The notes below the pieces were generated by a model. The model searched no databases, had not been told where the DNA came from, and saw only the letters and a program-made list of their open reading frames with translations. The position numbers and the translations under genes were made by a program. Below are positions 1 to 11,820 of a stretch of 64,000 nucleotides of DNA, piece by piece; position 1 is the first letter of the stretch, and every line of letters starts with the position of its first letter. Source of the DNA: Limanda limanda (taxonomy: Eukaryota; Chordata; Actinopteri; Pleuronectiformes; Pleuronectidae); assembly GCF_963576545.1 (NCBI RefSeq), contig NC_083658.1, positions 10,309,428 through 10,373,427 on the forward strand, read 5' to 3'.

Positions 1-2375
1 CAGCTCTTATCCCAGAGTTAAAAATTGTTTCACAAAGTCAAGGCAGGTTAAACCTGATTGTAACCTGGATGGCTTCATTCCAGAGGAGGACTGGCCCCAA
101 TCTCTACAGGGTTATCTTCTGAAAATGGTGTTGTTGTCTGTGTGAGTTAAAAAAAATAAAAACTGAATCGTATTAAGTTAAACAACTTAGAGAAAAATCT
201 TAACTCGATATTTAAGATTACAGTCTATGATACCTGCACAAGATAAGAAACAAAACTATTAAAAAAAGACGATTGGGCAAAGGAAGTTTTTGTGTTTACG
301 TGTTTGTAAGTTGAGACTGTTTCTGGGTTAGTTAGATGTGTCGGTATGTTGTGTATAACTGTTCCCCAGAAGATATACACAACAATTATAACTTGAACTT
401 GAACAGATTGTCTGTGTGTCTGCTGCCTTGAGGATGAATCCGTGAAAGGAAAAGCACAGAGGAAGGGACTGAGGCTAATAGATGCATTTCAAAATAAACC
501 GTTGACAGATTGGAGCCTGAGTTATTTCAACATTTCTCAGAGATAGGGGCTTCTACTGAGAATGAAATGAACTGACTGGTTTGGTTAAACCATGCTGAGC
601 CAAACAGGCACAAAGTCAGCTCACAACTCTGCAACTATAAACATCCCAGAATGAACAGGCAAAATGACAGTTGGCAACCTGGGATTTCAGGGGGAGCTAT
701 GAGAAGGTTTTATTTAAAAGGTTTTGTTACATTACAGCACACACAGTAATTTTGGCTTCTACAGCTCAAATTTTCTGTGTTGCTGACAAAGGTGAGAGGA
801 GAGGCTGCAAATCAATAGAGGTTTACCACTGAAACCACTGAATAGTTACTCGGTCGATAAAACTAAAGAAAGACACCAGCTATCAAGAGACTCTGCCTCT
901 TTCCCACAGTCTCAAATGCTTAGCCTGCAGTTGCAAAGCATCCAGTCACCCAATTGTGTGCATTGAGGAATTATTCACTTAGCGACTTTCGTTTAGCCGA
1001 TTGACAAACTTGTCATTTAAGCAAGGGCCAGATTAAATTACTACGATCACACCTTTGATTTTGAGCAACTGAAATGGCTGCTGTGGTTTTTAACGACTTC
1101 TCGTGTGTCAGGGTGTAAACGGTCAAATTCGTGAAGCTGTAACATCCAAAACAACAGTGAACAACCCCAAGACGCAAGGATTCATGGTTATGAAACAAAG
1201 CTTTGGACTTCGGTTTACCCTCTACCACTAACATGGCATTTCCTTATGTTATTAATAGAGTCAGTCAAAAAGCCTACAGAGGGACATCCAGAGCCAAGAA
1301 AACAGCAGGCAAAATTAAACAACAATAGAACAAATTAAATGTGTGCTCTGCTGTTCAACTGCACATTTAGGAGCTTAATTGGAAGTAACAGTGGCTGTGA
1401 GGGCACCTGTTTCTTTCAAGATTTAGTTTCTATAAAGTGAAACATTAATTTAACCTTCCTTTAAGAGAAGAACGCAGAGGATGCTAGATTCAAGCAAACG
1501 GAAAAGCTTAGAGCAACTGTATCGGGTCATGATGGGTAACAGACTGTCAGCAAAGGAGCTGCCCATGCTCCGTCTGTGTGTATGCATGCATCAGTGTAAC
1601 TCGGGGTTATGTTAAGTGTGCGACTGTCACAGCAAAGTAAATGTGTAACTTTCATTTGGACATCTGAGACCGGTTGTGTCCTGATGTTTGCACAGCCGCC
1701 CACTCCAATATGTCTGGAGAGCCGTGGAAAAGCAGCTCTAAGGAAAGAGAAATAGTATTCCTCTTCAGAAGCTTGGTAAAATGCATTAGAAAGACACAGG
1801 CACACAAGTCTTGAATCACCTAAAGTGTGATTTTCAAACTTTTGTAGCGAGTCTGGACAAGGTTATCATTTCCCTGCAGCAAAAAGGTCCAGTATTTCTA
1901 CTCCTCTATATTATCTGACATTTATATGTACGTTATTATCGGACACCTGCAGCAGCACACTGCCTTTAAGAAAGCAAGCAGTTCAAGAAAATGAACATTT
2001 CTGACTCGGGGCCATGTAGAAGGCAATCACAGGTAGAATGAATGGACCACTGACCCCTTGAGCTTAATCCAAAAGAGGTTAATGCATAAAAGATGGAACA
2101 GGTCTGTGCGGTGAAATATAAGGACATTCTATTGAAGATTTATTTGTAACACTTAAGCACGCCACCCTAAACACCGTAATTACAAATTATCAAAATTGTG
2201 AGTAAAAAGAACATTAAGTGAACCTCTTTTAGCGACAACTGTGCCAGCATGTTGAAAACAGCCATAAAAGTCATCCAGATCGATAAGTTACTCGTGACTA
2301 ACTGGTCCCAAGACGGCCACAAAGGTGACACTAAATGAAAGACACATCAACTTAGAAGCTGATGGGCGTGGGAGT
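1..2375. other. Unique non-coding AT-rich sequence
   Basis: I see no gene, tRNA or recognisable transposon here. Short open frames on the minus strand near 1.0-1.2 kb and 1.5-1.8 kb have no splice context, no recognisable motif and no coding-like composition. Best read as intergenic or intronic spacer. Confidence 0.55.
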
Positions 2376-2559
2376 GCTGTGTTTAGGGGTGCAAAATTCC
2401 GGGAATATTCAAAGTTGGGAACTTTCCATGGGATTTAACGGGAATATACGGGAATTAACGGGAATAAACTGGAAATGTTGTGGGTAATTTATACTAAATG
2501 TATTAACCGTGTCATATACAGACATGAATATAAACATTTTGTTTTGTCATAGGCTGATT

Positions 2560-2746
2560 TTAGCCCTGAGGAAACTTCGGGCACTTGACTATATGCTTCT
2601 GCATCTTTGTGTCATTCTTAACATAGGTCTTTGCACAGTATTTGCAAATGTACACAGCCTTTCCTTCTACATTGGATGGGGTGAAATGTCCCCACACATG
2701 AGATAGTGCACGTGATATTGTTCTGTAGAATAAGATGAGAAAAAAG
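2560..2746 (-). pseudogene. BED zinc-finger exon of a hAT transposase, remnant
   Basis: Read on the minus strand, this segment encodes a BED-type finger. It has the conserved W and F (VWGHF), then C-x2-C (CKYC), then H-x3-C (HIVKC), so all four metal ligands are present. BED fingers bind DNA at transposon ends in hAT transposases. The frame stops (TAA at 2562-2560) just after KCPKFPQG. Upstream on the minus strand is a pyrimidine-rich tract ending in TACAG, a plausible 3' splice site, so this looks like a single exon of a once spliced transposase gene. The catalytic RNase H-like domain is absent. The copy at 61.5 kb differs by only two residues across the finger. It is probably not functional as a transposase; whether it is ever joined to other exons is unknown. 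Confidence 0.65.
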
Positions 2747-2940
2747 CTTGTAAAAAAACACTAATGCAATGCCAGAGAAATAAATAGTTAGCCAAACAAT
2801 TGGAATCGTCTGTAAAAATATTTTACAATTGATGGATAAATTAATAGAAATAGGCTAGATGAACAGATGAACAGATCCTCAATCAGCATGCTAATATATT
2901 TCCCCGATTAATATCATCGAAACTTCCCTGACTAGTCCTG

Positions 2941-2978
2941 CACACTACAGCAGGCCTCAATAGCCCTGCTGTAGTGTG
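2941..2978. repeat. Perfect 14-bp-stem hairpin inside hAT copy 1
   Basis: CACACTACAGCAGG at 2941-2954 is the exact reverse complement of 2965-2978, with a 10-base loop. The same hairpin is intact in the other copy of this transposon at 61292-61329, so it belongs to the family rather than being a chance palindrome. Confidence 0.8.
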
Positions 2979-3231
2979 AAGGATGCTGGGAATTATCTGT
3001 CGATGTGATGGAAGAATGCACAGCGGAGGGTTGAAATTCAACGTGCAACGTGTGCTGCATTCCATACATCTTTAAAAGAGAGTTTTCAATGATGTTATTA
3101 TTGCTCAGCGTTTAATTTGCGTAGTTTTTTTCCCCTCAAATTCCAGAGCTTAACTTCCCATGAAAGGGTTTCCGGAAAGTTTCTGGAAATTTACCAGAAA
3201 TTGTTCACCCCTTTGCAACCCTAGCTGTGTT

Positions 3232-4408
3232 CACAAGTTGTTATCGCCGCTGCAGAACGGGCAAAGAAATCTGCACAGGATGTCAGGTGAGAGAAGCATG
3301 ATGACCAGCGTTGCCACTTCCGAGCAAGGGCAAACAATGCGAGTGTCTGGCGGCCTGTCAACACTTCTTGCATTTGCTGACGCATTGTGTGCACATCACA
3401 GTCAGTTCGAGCATCCGTCCACGCCGGCCTTGGGTGACCACTCAAGAAGCATTTCCATTACAGAAGAGAGCGGCGGGGCCCGCTTAGGAGGTGGGCAGGG
3501 CTGCTGGAGCGGGAATGCACATATATTGGATCAATAGAGGTCTGCAGTCAGATGGAAAGGAGTGTGTGTGAGTGTGTGAGTGTGTGTGAAGAAGAAGAAG
3601 GGGTCACAGAGAAGAGAAGATGAGATGAGATGCATCTATGAGCACACAAAGATATATAGGAGTGAAAATAAGTGGAACGAGAGTGAGTCCTGTCCGCGGG
3701 ATCTGGGTGACAAGAGACTTCATGTCATATATTCTGTTTGCAAACTTTTAAGTGTACAACTTTACAAGATGTCCACAGATTTCCCCCTTTTCTTCCTCTC
3801 TCTCTCTCCGACTTTGTTTTAATGGCAGCTGTCAAATTTGCCGGGAGATATTGTCCCCCCCACTCGCTGTCGTCCCTTCATGGGGAAATGTCAAATATTA
3901 TCTTTGGCACAGACGGGGATTTATTGGAGCTCCGCGTGCAATGAGTCACCTACATGCACAATGATATCCTTACATAATTTAGGGGCGCTCAAGTATTCTG
4001 TTTCTTGACTTGGCCTGCGTTTTTACAACAGTCCTTATGAGGTTAGATCCAAACCATGAAATAAGATGATGAGCCGGGAGATGCTGACTTTAGCAAAAAT
4101 ATTGACGCGTGTCATCACTTTTTTACAATGTTTCCCGCATCCTAACTAAGTCTGCTTCCTTATATTGCAAAGTTGTATCATATATGTCTGGAATACATTT
4201 TCTGGGTGTATTATCTCAACTCCTCCTGCAGCGGCGGCTTCCTGAGGACACTCACAGACTGAGCTTGACTCTCTGGTGTTCAAACCGAACGTGTGGGTGG
4301 ACGGAGCTGTGATGACAGAAAAAGTGGAGGAGAGTTTGTCTCTGATCAAGAAAAAGGTGACAGGTGGCTAAATTGCATTCTGGGCCTTTAAGTTTACTGT
4401 TGATAAAT
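3232..4408. other. Non-coding stretch with short TG-rich and GAA-rich runs
   Basis: It holds a short imperfect TG repeat and a GAAGAAGAAG run near 3560-3600, plus several overlapping short open frames in both strands without motifs. I see no convincing gene or transposon. Confidence 0.5.
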
Positions 4409-4416
4409 ATATTGGC

Positions 4417-5459
4417 TAGTGCTGTCAAACGATTAAAATATTTAATCGCAATTAATCGCAAATTTTGATGTATTCTAAATGTCCCTTCATTTATTTTTTT
4501 TACATAATTTTTTTTAGTTTTAATGCTCTTATCAACATGGAAAAGTGGATTGGCTTGCTTTATGCAAAAGTTTTATTTTATTGAAAAACAACATTGCCAA
4601 ACAGGGCGTACAAAATAAAATTATAAAGTGCACATTTCAGGTAAACAAGGACTCAGCCTATAGTGCAGTTAAACCATGGCTTAATATTAAATTTTTTTCA
4701 AGTTTGCTATGAACATAGCAGTCAGGCCTCTTATTTCAGAAACAATTAACCATAATAGTTAGGTTACCAATAAAAGGTAAGCGTACTACTTCTTTGCTTT
4801 CAGCCAGCTACTCAAACAGAGAAGCAACAAAATAACAAACAAACAAAATACACATGCAAGTGTCGGCCTACTTTGAAATAAATTAAACACAGAACTTTGT
4901 AGGGCTATTTGAGTCCTCCCCATATTTGTGGAAAATACATGAAATAACAAGTACCCTATTTTTAAATAAATAAAACCATATAGCTGCAGCCTAATAGTGT
5001 AACGGACTGGGTTTATGTTTATGTTTGGTTTTGACGTATGTTCAGTAAAACACTGTGTTGAAAGAGCGTTCTGATGTCTGAGGGTCAGTGAAGGGGTCGG
5101 GTTGGGACTTGTGACTGTTTGGACCAATAGGATCGGGGAGGCAATGAGGAAGTGAAGGGTTGTTGATGTGTGCGAGTGACGGAGTAAGAGAGAGAAGTGC
5201 ACATGTCCGTGTAGAGGATAATAAAAGCTACTAAACCACGACGAAGTTCTGTGTCCTGTGGAGGCGGGTACGCTACAATAGCTTCAAAATATATATTTTA
5301 GTTGCCGAAATATTAAAACAAAAAGCGAGAGCAGGTCAGACTGGAGGCGAACACAGATACTGAAGCTGCAGCTCCGCTTTATCTCGCGTTTAAAAAATTG
5401 ACGGCGTTAAAATGGGTTTGCGTTAATGCCGTTAATAACGCGTTAAACTGACAGCCCTA
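4417..5459. mobile_element. hAT-type element with an insertion, 1043 bp including solo LTR
   Basis: The left end TAGTGCTGTCAAACGATTAA and the reverse complement of the right end (TAGGGCTGTCAG...) share a terminal inverted repeat. The subterminal zones are rich in TTAATCGC / GCGTTAA motifs, as in a very common teleost hAT repeat. The flanks 4409-4416 (ATATTGGC) and 5460-5467 (ATATTGTT) match at 6 of 8 positions, consistent with an aged 8-bp target duplication. Removing the nested LTR leaves about 760 bp with no transposase reading frame. Assignment to hAT rests on the target-site length and end sequence. Confidence 0.75.
4998..5277 (+). mobile_element. Solo LTR, 280 bp, nested inside the hAT-type element
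   Basis: The segment begins TGTAACGG and ends GCTACA, the TG...CA termini of a long terminal repeat. It is flanked by a 4-bp direct repeat, ATAG, at 4994-4997 and 5278-5281. An AT-rich ATAATAAAAG motif at about 5218-5227 could serve as TATA box or poly(A) signal. No internal retroelement sequence flanks it, so it is most simply a solo LTR left by recombination between two LTRs. The short target duplication and TGTAAC start fit a Ty3/gypsy-type element, but the family is not proven. Confidence 0.78.
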
Positions 5460-5467
5460 ATATTGTT

Positions 5468-6599
5468 ATCTTTGCCACTTCTGCTTTAGATGTTCCCCTG
5501 CTGCATGACGACTAAATGTTGAGCAGAGAAGAAGTAGCCTCTGCTCAAGACTTGTGCTGTCAACTGTTTCCGTGGCTCCACTGGGAATATCTGGACATAA
5601 TGTCATGTTTGCTGCTTGGCCACTTATCGACAGGAAGGAGGAAAATATACAGCTGCCAAAATGGATGGAGTGCACACCACCGACAAGTATGAGGCGGATG
5701 TTTTTCTCCAATCCTGTTTGTGCTACAACTTCACCAACTTGTCCCTGAATTAAATCTACTCGCTCAGAACTTTGTAAAACTTCTTTGATCCCAAAATAGC
5801 TTTCCGAATGTTTGCAGTCAATCCAGAGGCAGCAGGAAATCTTTTTACTGTTGATTATTGCACAACTTACGGCCAAAAGCCCCACAAAGCAATATTATTA
5901 ATCTTGAGGAGGAGGGTAATTTATTTTCTCTGGCATGTAAAGATAATTAAGCAGGGGGGCGGCAGGATTTCTATCGCGCTCACTTGTTGCCGCCTCACAA
6001 GTCTTGGCGTCATTCCCAACACTTTGAGTTGGTGTCAAAATACAATTACTCACCCAATAAACCACCTTCTGTTCCTGTGGTATAAGCACTAATCTGCATT
6101 TTGCAATATCATGGTGGAGACGCGTTTCAATGAGCGCAGTATATAGACATTTGTGTGCATTTAATTAGCTATGAGGAATCTTGTAAAACCATATATCCCT
6201 ACAGTGCATGTTTCAAGTAGAGCTGCGTGATTCTCCGCTTTTGTGCTCAGTTTCAAACGTTGCCTCTGTGCATGTGCTGATTGTTAAGCTTTAATTTATT
6301 TCCACCTTCGTCACTTAAATCAACCTTGAAAGCTCACTCATGCTGTGGGGAATTCATTTCATTTATACGTATAGAATGGTGAAGGAAAAAGCGGTTCTTC
6401 CTTCACATTGATTCCAACCACAAAATTTTGGTTTTGGACATTTTCAAACTTGATGTGGACATTCAAAGATGAGATATGATATGACATTTCATTAAATACA
6501 CTCAAATGCTATTACAGTAATTTAAGTTGTAAAAAGATACTTTCTCTTCGTAAAAAATGCAGAAAAAGTAGACAATGTCATAAAACTCCAAGTGCATAC
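5468..6599. other. Unique non-coding sequence
   Basis: No recognisable gene or repeat. An open frame of 139 codons on the minus strand (5885-5466) overlaps others on the plus strand, has no recognisable domain, and is within chance length. Confidence 0.5.
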
Positions 6600-6722
6600 A
6601 TCGATCCAGAGCCAAACGGTCGCCTTATGAAACTACATTTAAATCGCCTTGATCCTGAACTGTATTTGGATCTGCACCAAATTGTCATTAATATCTGTCC
6701 CTTTAACATTATCTATAGGAAA
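6600..6722. repeat. Old interspersed repeat fragment
   Basis: The phrase TGGATCTGCACCAAATTGTC near 6667 resembles a degenerate teleost interspersed repeat. A related phrase, TTGGATCTGCACCAAGTTGC, occurs at 29740-29759. Boundaries are not determinable and the family name is not known to me. Confidence 0.4.
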
Positions 6723-9100
6723 TCAGCGAAAAAGGAAGAATATGACGCCCCACCCCTAAAAACTTTCATGGAAATAAGTTGAGGGTTTTTGGCATAATCC
6801 CACAAAATTGCAAACGAACTGTAGCTATATATATTCCATGCAGTAGGAATGACAGTAACAGGGACGCTATAGATAAATGCTTTTAGCTGATAGTACATGT
6901 CCCCATAGTCATTTCCCTACATAATCAAATTTAGATGACACTGCAGTAGGAACTTGAGAATCAAACTTTCCCAAAACTTGCTTTTCGCTTTCTCATGCAA
7001 AATATCTACAAAAGTTTTTGCCTGAAATGTAATAGCTCATGAGTTAAAGATGTTTCTGGCCTCAATTCCGGAGACGAGATCCTCATGAGAAACACGGACT
7101 AATTTTTATCTCAATAAAAACAAGGCGTGGGCGGCTGAGCGCTGCAGTGCGGCTCAATATGATCTGATTATAGCGTCTGGTGAGAGAACACAACAGCTTT
7201 AAGGTTTCCATGGAGCCTTTGTTTCCTATACTGAAGTATCATAGGGTCCCTATCACTGTCAGTGGGCATGCTGGCAATATGTCGGCTGCGCTGTGGCCTG
7301 CCTGGGGGGACACTGACTTACCTTCAGCTCGTTCCTGTCACAGTATCCCATAATTGGCCCCCTGCTTCTCACCAGAGACTGTTTGTGTATGTGTGATGGT
7401 GCGCATGTGTGTGGGCACTGCACGCTCGCTTGTCAGACTCGGGGATGACGCGCGGATTCACGGGCACCGAGGAGCCCTGAACAGCTATGAAGACATTCTG
7501 TCAGCTTAGAGATGCTGGGAACTGCTGAGATAGTTCAATCTGTGAGCTTTTCTCACAAGGTTAAAGTTTGGGGATTTTCCGGGGAGGGATGTGTGAATAT
7601 CTGATCGCGGCGGAATGGTGCAGAAATAATAGATGTGTGCTGTGGAAATGCAATGCACTGCATGGAGCGAGATTCGGCCACAATGGCGGAAATGGGATAC
7701 AGGGGAACAATTCTTTGTTATCAGTGGGGAATGTGGGCTGTAATGCTGAATGAAGCGGTTCATATCCGAGTCGTGACTCTAATTTGAGTCGAGGCGCAGA
7801 GTGGAATATGCGGATATAAGGGGCAGCGCTCTGCTCGTGTGTAAACAGGTATGAGTGCTTGTATCCAACATGCAAGATAAGAAAACACGGGGAGCAGGAT
7901 TCAGGCTTGATTTGAAACAGCCAATTAGGCTTCAACCAGGCCTTCAAAGAGACTGAGTAAGTACACACACAGCCTGAAACATGACACAGCCATGATGTTA
8001 TTACTACATGTTGCCCAATTACACTACACAGGTCTTCCTCCAGTTTGTGACTTGCTGCAGGGCAGTGAGACTTCCAACCTGTGGTCAGGACCAGGTCAGG
8101 GCACTGAAGGGAAAACTGAGAGGCTGCAGGATGTCATTTTTTTCCATTTCTTCTCTTCCTTCATCAAGCAAATCATCTTTGGCTTAACTGCTCAAAGCAA
8201 ATAGTCCTATGCAAAATACTGACAACAGGCTGCAAGTACACAAAGCTTATTGTAAGGGGGTCACAAGCAATGGTGGATTATAGGAGGGGTCAAAGTGCCC
8301 AGGGTCACGGAGCCAATGAGGACCTTTGGCCTTAAGATTTGTTTTTCTTGTTTTTTAGATATCAGAGTAATGGGATTTTGTGGGTACTAAATGAAATCAT
8401 GATGTATACAAATATTAAGTCTGTATCTGACGCTTCCTGTCTAAAAATGTCTAAATAACGCATTTTATTTCAAAGTATTGATACAAAATAGTATGGATAC
8501 AGATGTCTTGGTTTGCTTAATAGCAATTCAAATTAAAAAGATGATATTGAATTTCAATTAAATGCCTGACCTGCATGGAATGGTAAAAATCCTATTGATC
8601 CATGACTTATGTCAGAGATGTGAGGTCCATCAGGGTTCAGGGATTTCTGTAGAACATAAAGACCTTTGCAAAAAATAAACCGACAAAATAATAATAATAA
8701 TAACATTGTTAAAAATAAAAAGCCGTTACCAACAATACACACTTAAATATATTTCCCATATTATAACACTCATTCTTGCCAGAAGTGCCTTTTGAGTACT
8801 TAATGCTTTATGTACTAATTTCTAGATTTTTATTTATAGAAATTACAGGAAAAGTCGAACTTCAGTAAAGACAAAGCAATGACAGTCGTTCCTTGAACAA
8901 ACACGTACAAACCGAGCTCTCGCCTATTCTTTGGTATTCATTCGGTAATATCTGACAACCTAAGCAAAATACTGTATGTGGAGCCTGATGTCATCCGATC
9001 TATGCGTTTTCTCTTCCTCCCTCATGTCTAACCGTGCTCCTCAGTCCCGTCCCGTCCCTCCTCCGCTCTTCTCGCCTCCCTCGAGGTCAAACATCGGAGG
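6723..9100. other. Non-coding sequence, possible enhancer-like block near 7.1-7.8 kb
   Basis: No gene is recognised. The stretch 7130-7800 is more GC-balanced than its surroundings, is free of recognised repeats and has open frames on both strands (for example 7968-7561 minus) typical of non-coding blocks poor in stop codons. A short ATA/ATT-type run lies near 8690-8702. Nothing else can be supported. Confidence 0.4.
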
Positions 9101-9134
9101 TGGTACTCCTGTTGACAAGTGAGCCCCGGGGGGG

Positions 9135-9200
9135 ATGTGGCGGTGGCGGTGGCGGAGACTCTTGTTGCTGACACCTGTGATGTGTCCATCCTCCGGAGAG
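9135..9200 (+). other. Weak candidate first exon ending at a consensus splice donor
   Basis: A GC-rich patch ends CGGAGAG followed by GTGAGT at 9201-9206, a strong consensus splice donor. An ATG at 9135 opens a 22-codon frame (MWRWRWRR then a leucine run) reading straight into the donor. A second frame is also open, so the coding interpretation is not secure. It could equally be a non-coding first exon or chance. No downstream acceptor was tied to it. Confidence 0.18.
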
Positions 9201-9461
9201 GTGAGTCTGACAGTGAGAGGACCTATGAGCGGAGGTGCTGTCAGATTATGCAGTCGCCCCGAGGTGCAATGCATTTGGGGGGTGGGCGGGGGGGGGTAAG
9301 AAGACGGCGGCTGTACATGTTCAACAGTGATAAGTGCTGAAAGGCTGCCATCTACGCTGGGCTTCGCTTTTTTTCTTTAAGGTGATGTAAGGCTTCATGT
9401 GGCATATCGAATGCTTCCATGGCAGCACATCAAGACTCCCGCTGTGTAAATGTGTGTAATC

Positions 9462-9493
9462 GTGTGTGTGTGTCTGTGTGTGTGTGTGTGTGG
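9462..9493. repeat. (TG)n microsatellite, short and interrupted
   Basis: Imperfect TG dinucleotide run of about 32 bases with one TC interruption. Confidence 0.85.
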
Positions 9494-10346
9494 TGATCTC
9501 TCTCGATGGCGATGATGCTCAAAGACAGGAAGCGACAACATGAAAGGGACACACGCTTGTTTGCCCTAATTTCCAGATGTGAACGAGACATGATGGATAA
9601 ATTGGCTTTTGAGTTTCGGAGCCTGAATTATGTTTTATCAAAGAATGATGAATAATACCAATGAATAAGGTGGGGAAATTGTGTTCTTCCATTTTTTGTA
9701 TATTTTGTATTTCAACACAATCAGAGCTTAAGAAAAGTACAATTTACTTGTTTTTGAGAATGATATCAATTTTCTTCATTTTTTGGGCTGCTGTTATCTA
9801 ATCATAAGTATTCATTATAATAACAATGTGATTCATATACTAAGATCTAACAGTGGGTTTACTGGAAAGCCTTAAAAATTGTCTAACTTTGAATAAAAAT
9901 TGTCAGAAGACAATGAAACAATGATCGTGTCAGTTTCATGAAAAGTTGTTTACATTCACAACTTCATACTTCCATCAATCTCCTACGACAAATCACTGAA
10001 TTTCATAAAATCTCACTTATTCCAATTCCAAGGCTTAAAACTTTCTGCTGCTGAGCTTCCTTAATTTGTCACACAGCTGATGTTTGTATCAGTAAAAAAA
10101 AAGATTCTAAAAGGGATGAAAGTTTCATTGAAGTGTTTTTATGTCTTATCAGCTGCAGCCATATCCATTACCTGCTGGTACAAATCCTGTGGGCGGACCC
10201 TTAAAGTTCAGAGGCTAATCTCTCTAACCCAAAAGTGCCACAGCATCAAACCTGCGGCTGTGCACTCCTACGACCCTCCCAACACGCCCAGTGGAGGCAA
10301 GATAACTGGAGAACATGTTTTATTTGCTCAGCAGTGTCATAAACAT

Positions 10347-10973
10347 TAAGGACGGGGGAAAAAATCGATTCAGTAACGAATTTTTTTTTTTTTAAGCTTA
10401 TTTATTGGTTTATACGGGAGGGGGATATGGAGGGAGCAAGTTGACCAGCTCTTGTTTTTGCACCAGAATCTAAACATACCCAAGCACTAGCATTGCATCG
10501 CCTACATGCAAACAACAATGAAGCATAGCCTACTTTTTGTTTATTTCAAAGTTTATATTCTAAGTAAACTTGTATTCATTCTATTTAATTTACCTTTTGT
10601 TTATTGTTTAAAAGAAGTCTAAGTGGCATACATTTCTTAATCTGTCAGTTTGTGTGCAGTTGACAGGTGCTATACAATAATAGGGAACATTTTTATTTGT
10701 TTTCTCTATTGGCTGCCCGGCAGTCGTTAAGTTAATGTTAATATTTGAAATAAAACTTGTAAAGTTCTAAGTGAATTTGACTGTGTCGTATTTGAAGGTA
10801 AGATTCAACTTTTTTCCATGGTCCAGTATTTAAAAAAAAAAAATGACCAAAAGAAATCGCAGGAAATCGTAATATCGAATCGCAATACTTACAGAATCGC
10901 AATACATATCGTATCGCCACCTAAGTATCTTTATAGTATCGTATCGGGAGATCCCTGCTGATTCCCGTCCCTA
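10347..10973. mobile_element. hAT-type non-autonomous element, 627 bp
   Basis: The left end TAAGGACGGG and the reverse complement of the right end (TAGGGACGGGAATC) form a terminal inverted repeat. The element is flanked by an exact 8-bp target duplication, ATAAACAT, at 10339-10346 and 10974-10981. The right subterminal part carries repeated ATCGTATCG / GAATCGCAATA phrases, typical of a common teleost hAT repeat. It contains a homopolymer T run near 10380-10393, an A run near 10831, and no transposase reading frame. Confidence 0.87.
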
Positions 10974-11800
10974 ATAAACATACTCACAATGTGCACTTCT
11001 GTTTATTTACTAACAGATGAAATGATTATCTGGGGGACAGGGGGTAAATCCGTCATTTCTTGATGTCACATATTGTTAAATATTATTTATGCATTTTCAC
11101 ACAAGCGCAAAATAAAGTGTTTTTCTTAAAAAATGCATTTGATTACCCAAGTAGATTTAAAGGCGAACCTTGCTTTTTTTCCCCCATGTCACTGCAATAA
11201 CAGATTTAGAGAGACATCTAATTAGCTAATGTGGGTTAAAAGCAATGATTTACATTATGTTTAATGTGCCGTCGATCATCGGGGGGGGTGAGTGTGAGGA
11301 GTGTGCAGAAGGAGACAGACAGAGACGTACGAGATGAAAGTGGTGAGTAGGCGGACAGAGGGGATGAGAGCCGAAATAGACACAGTGAGGAAGGGACGTA
11401 TAAAAACAAGATGAGAAACGACAAAGTGTGGAAAGTAAAGCGGGAGGGGCGGGTGTGGAGACAGAGACTATATGAGGCCAAACCAAAAGTGCATGGAGGG
11501 CGATGGAGCGAGAGAGAAAAAGAAAAACGGGAGCAGAGACGCAGCAGAGATTACAGATTTGCACTCGGCCGCTCTTTCCAGCTGACACGGGAGAAAAAGC
11601 TGCCGTGTAGATTCGCATAACGAGACCACTGGACCATCATTAAAAATCCAGAGGCCCAAAGACAAACCGAGCCCCCCACCTGACTTTCGGCTGGTGCTGC
11701 CCCCCCCAGAGAAACGTGCCTTGTTGAACCTGCTCCTCTTCTGTCAGCACTTTCATAAATAATTCACCCGGCACTCTGGGGCAAGGAGAGCCATAGAGTG

Positions 11801-11820
11801 CCCCCCCCCCCCCCCCCCCC
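11801..11820. repeat. (C)20 homopolymer
   Basis: Uninterrupted run of twenty C residues, within a CpG-poor context. Such runs can form i-motif or G-quadruplex structures on the two strands and are error-prone in sequencing. Confidence 0.95.

Larger units (their letters stand above)
2384..3223 (-). mobile_element. hAT-superfamily element copy 1, internally deleted, 840 bp
   Basis: The left end reads TAGGGGTGCAAA and the right end TTTGCAACCCTA, giving near-perfect terminal inverted repeats. The element is flanked by an exact 8-bp direct repeat, GCTGTGTT, at 2376-2383 and 3224-3231, the target duplication length typical of hAT transposons. It is the same family as 61039-61875, in the opposite orientation. 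It is too short for a full hAT transposase and keeps only a BED-finger exon, so it is non-autonomous. Strand is given by the direction of that exon. Confidence 0.87.

Noticed and set aside
11236..11665. Overlapping long minus-strand frames
   Set aside because: Composition effect of a GA-rich plus strand (Ser/Leu-rich translation); no motif.
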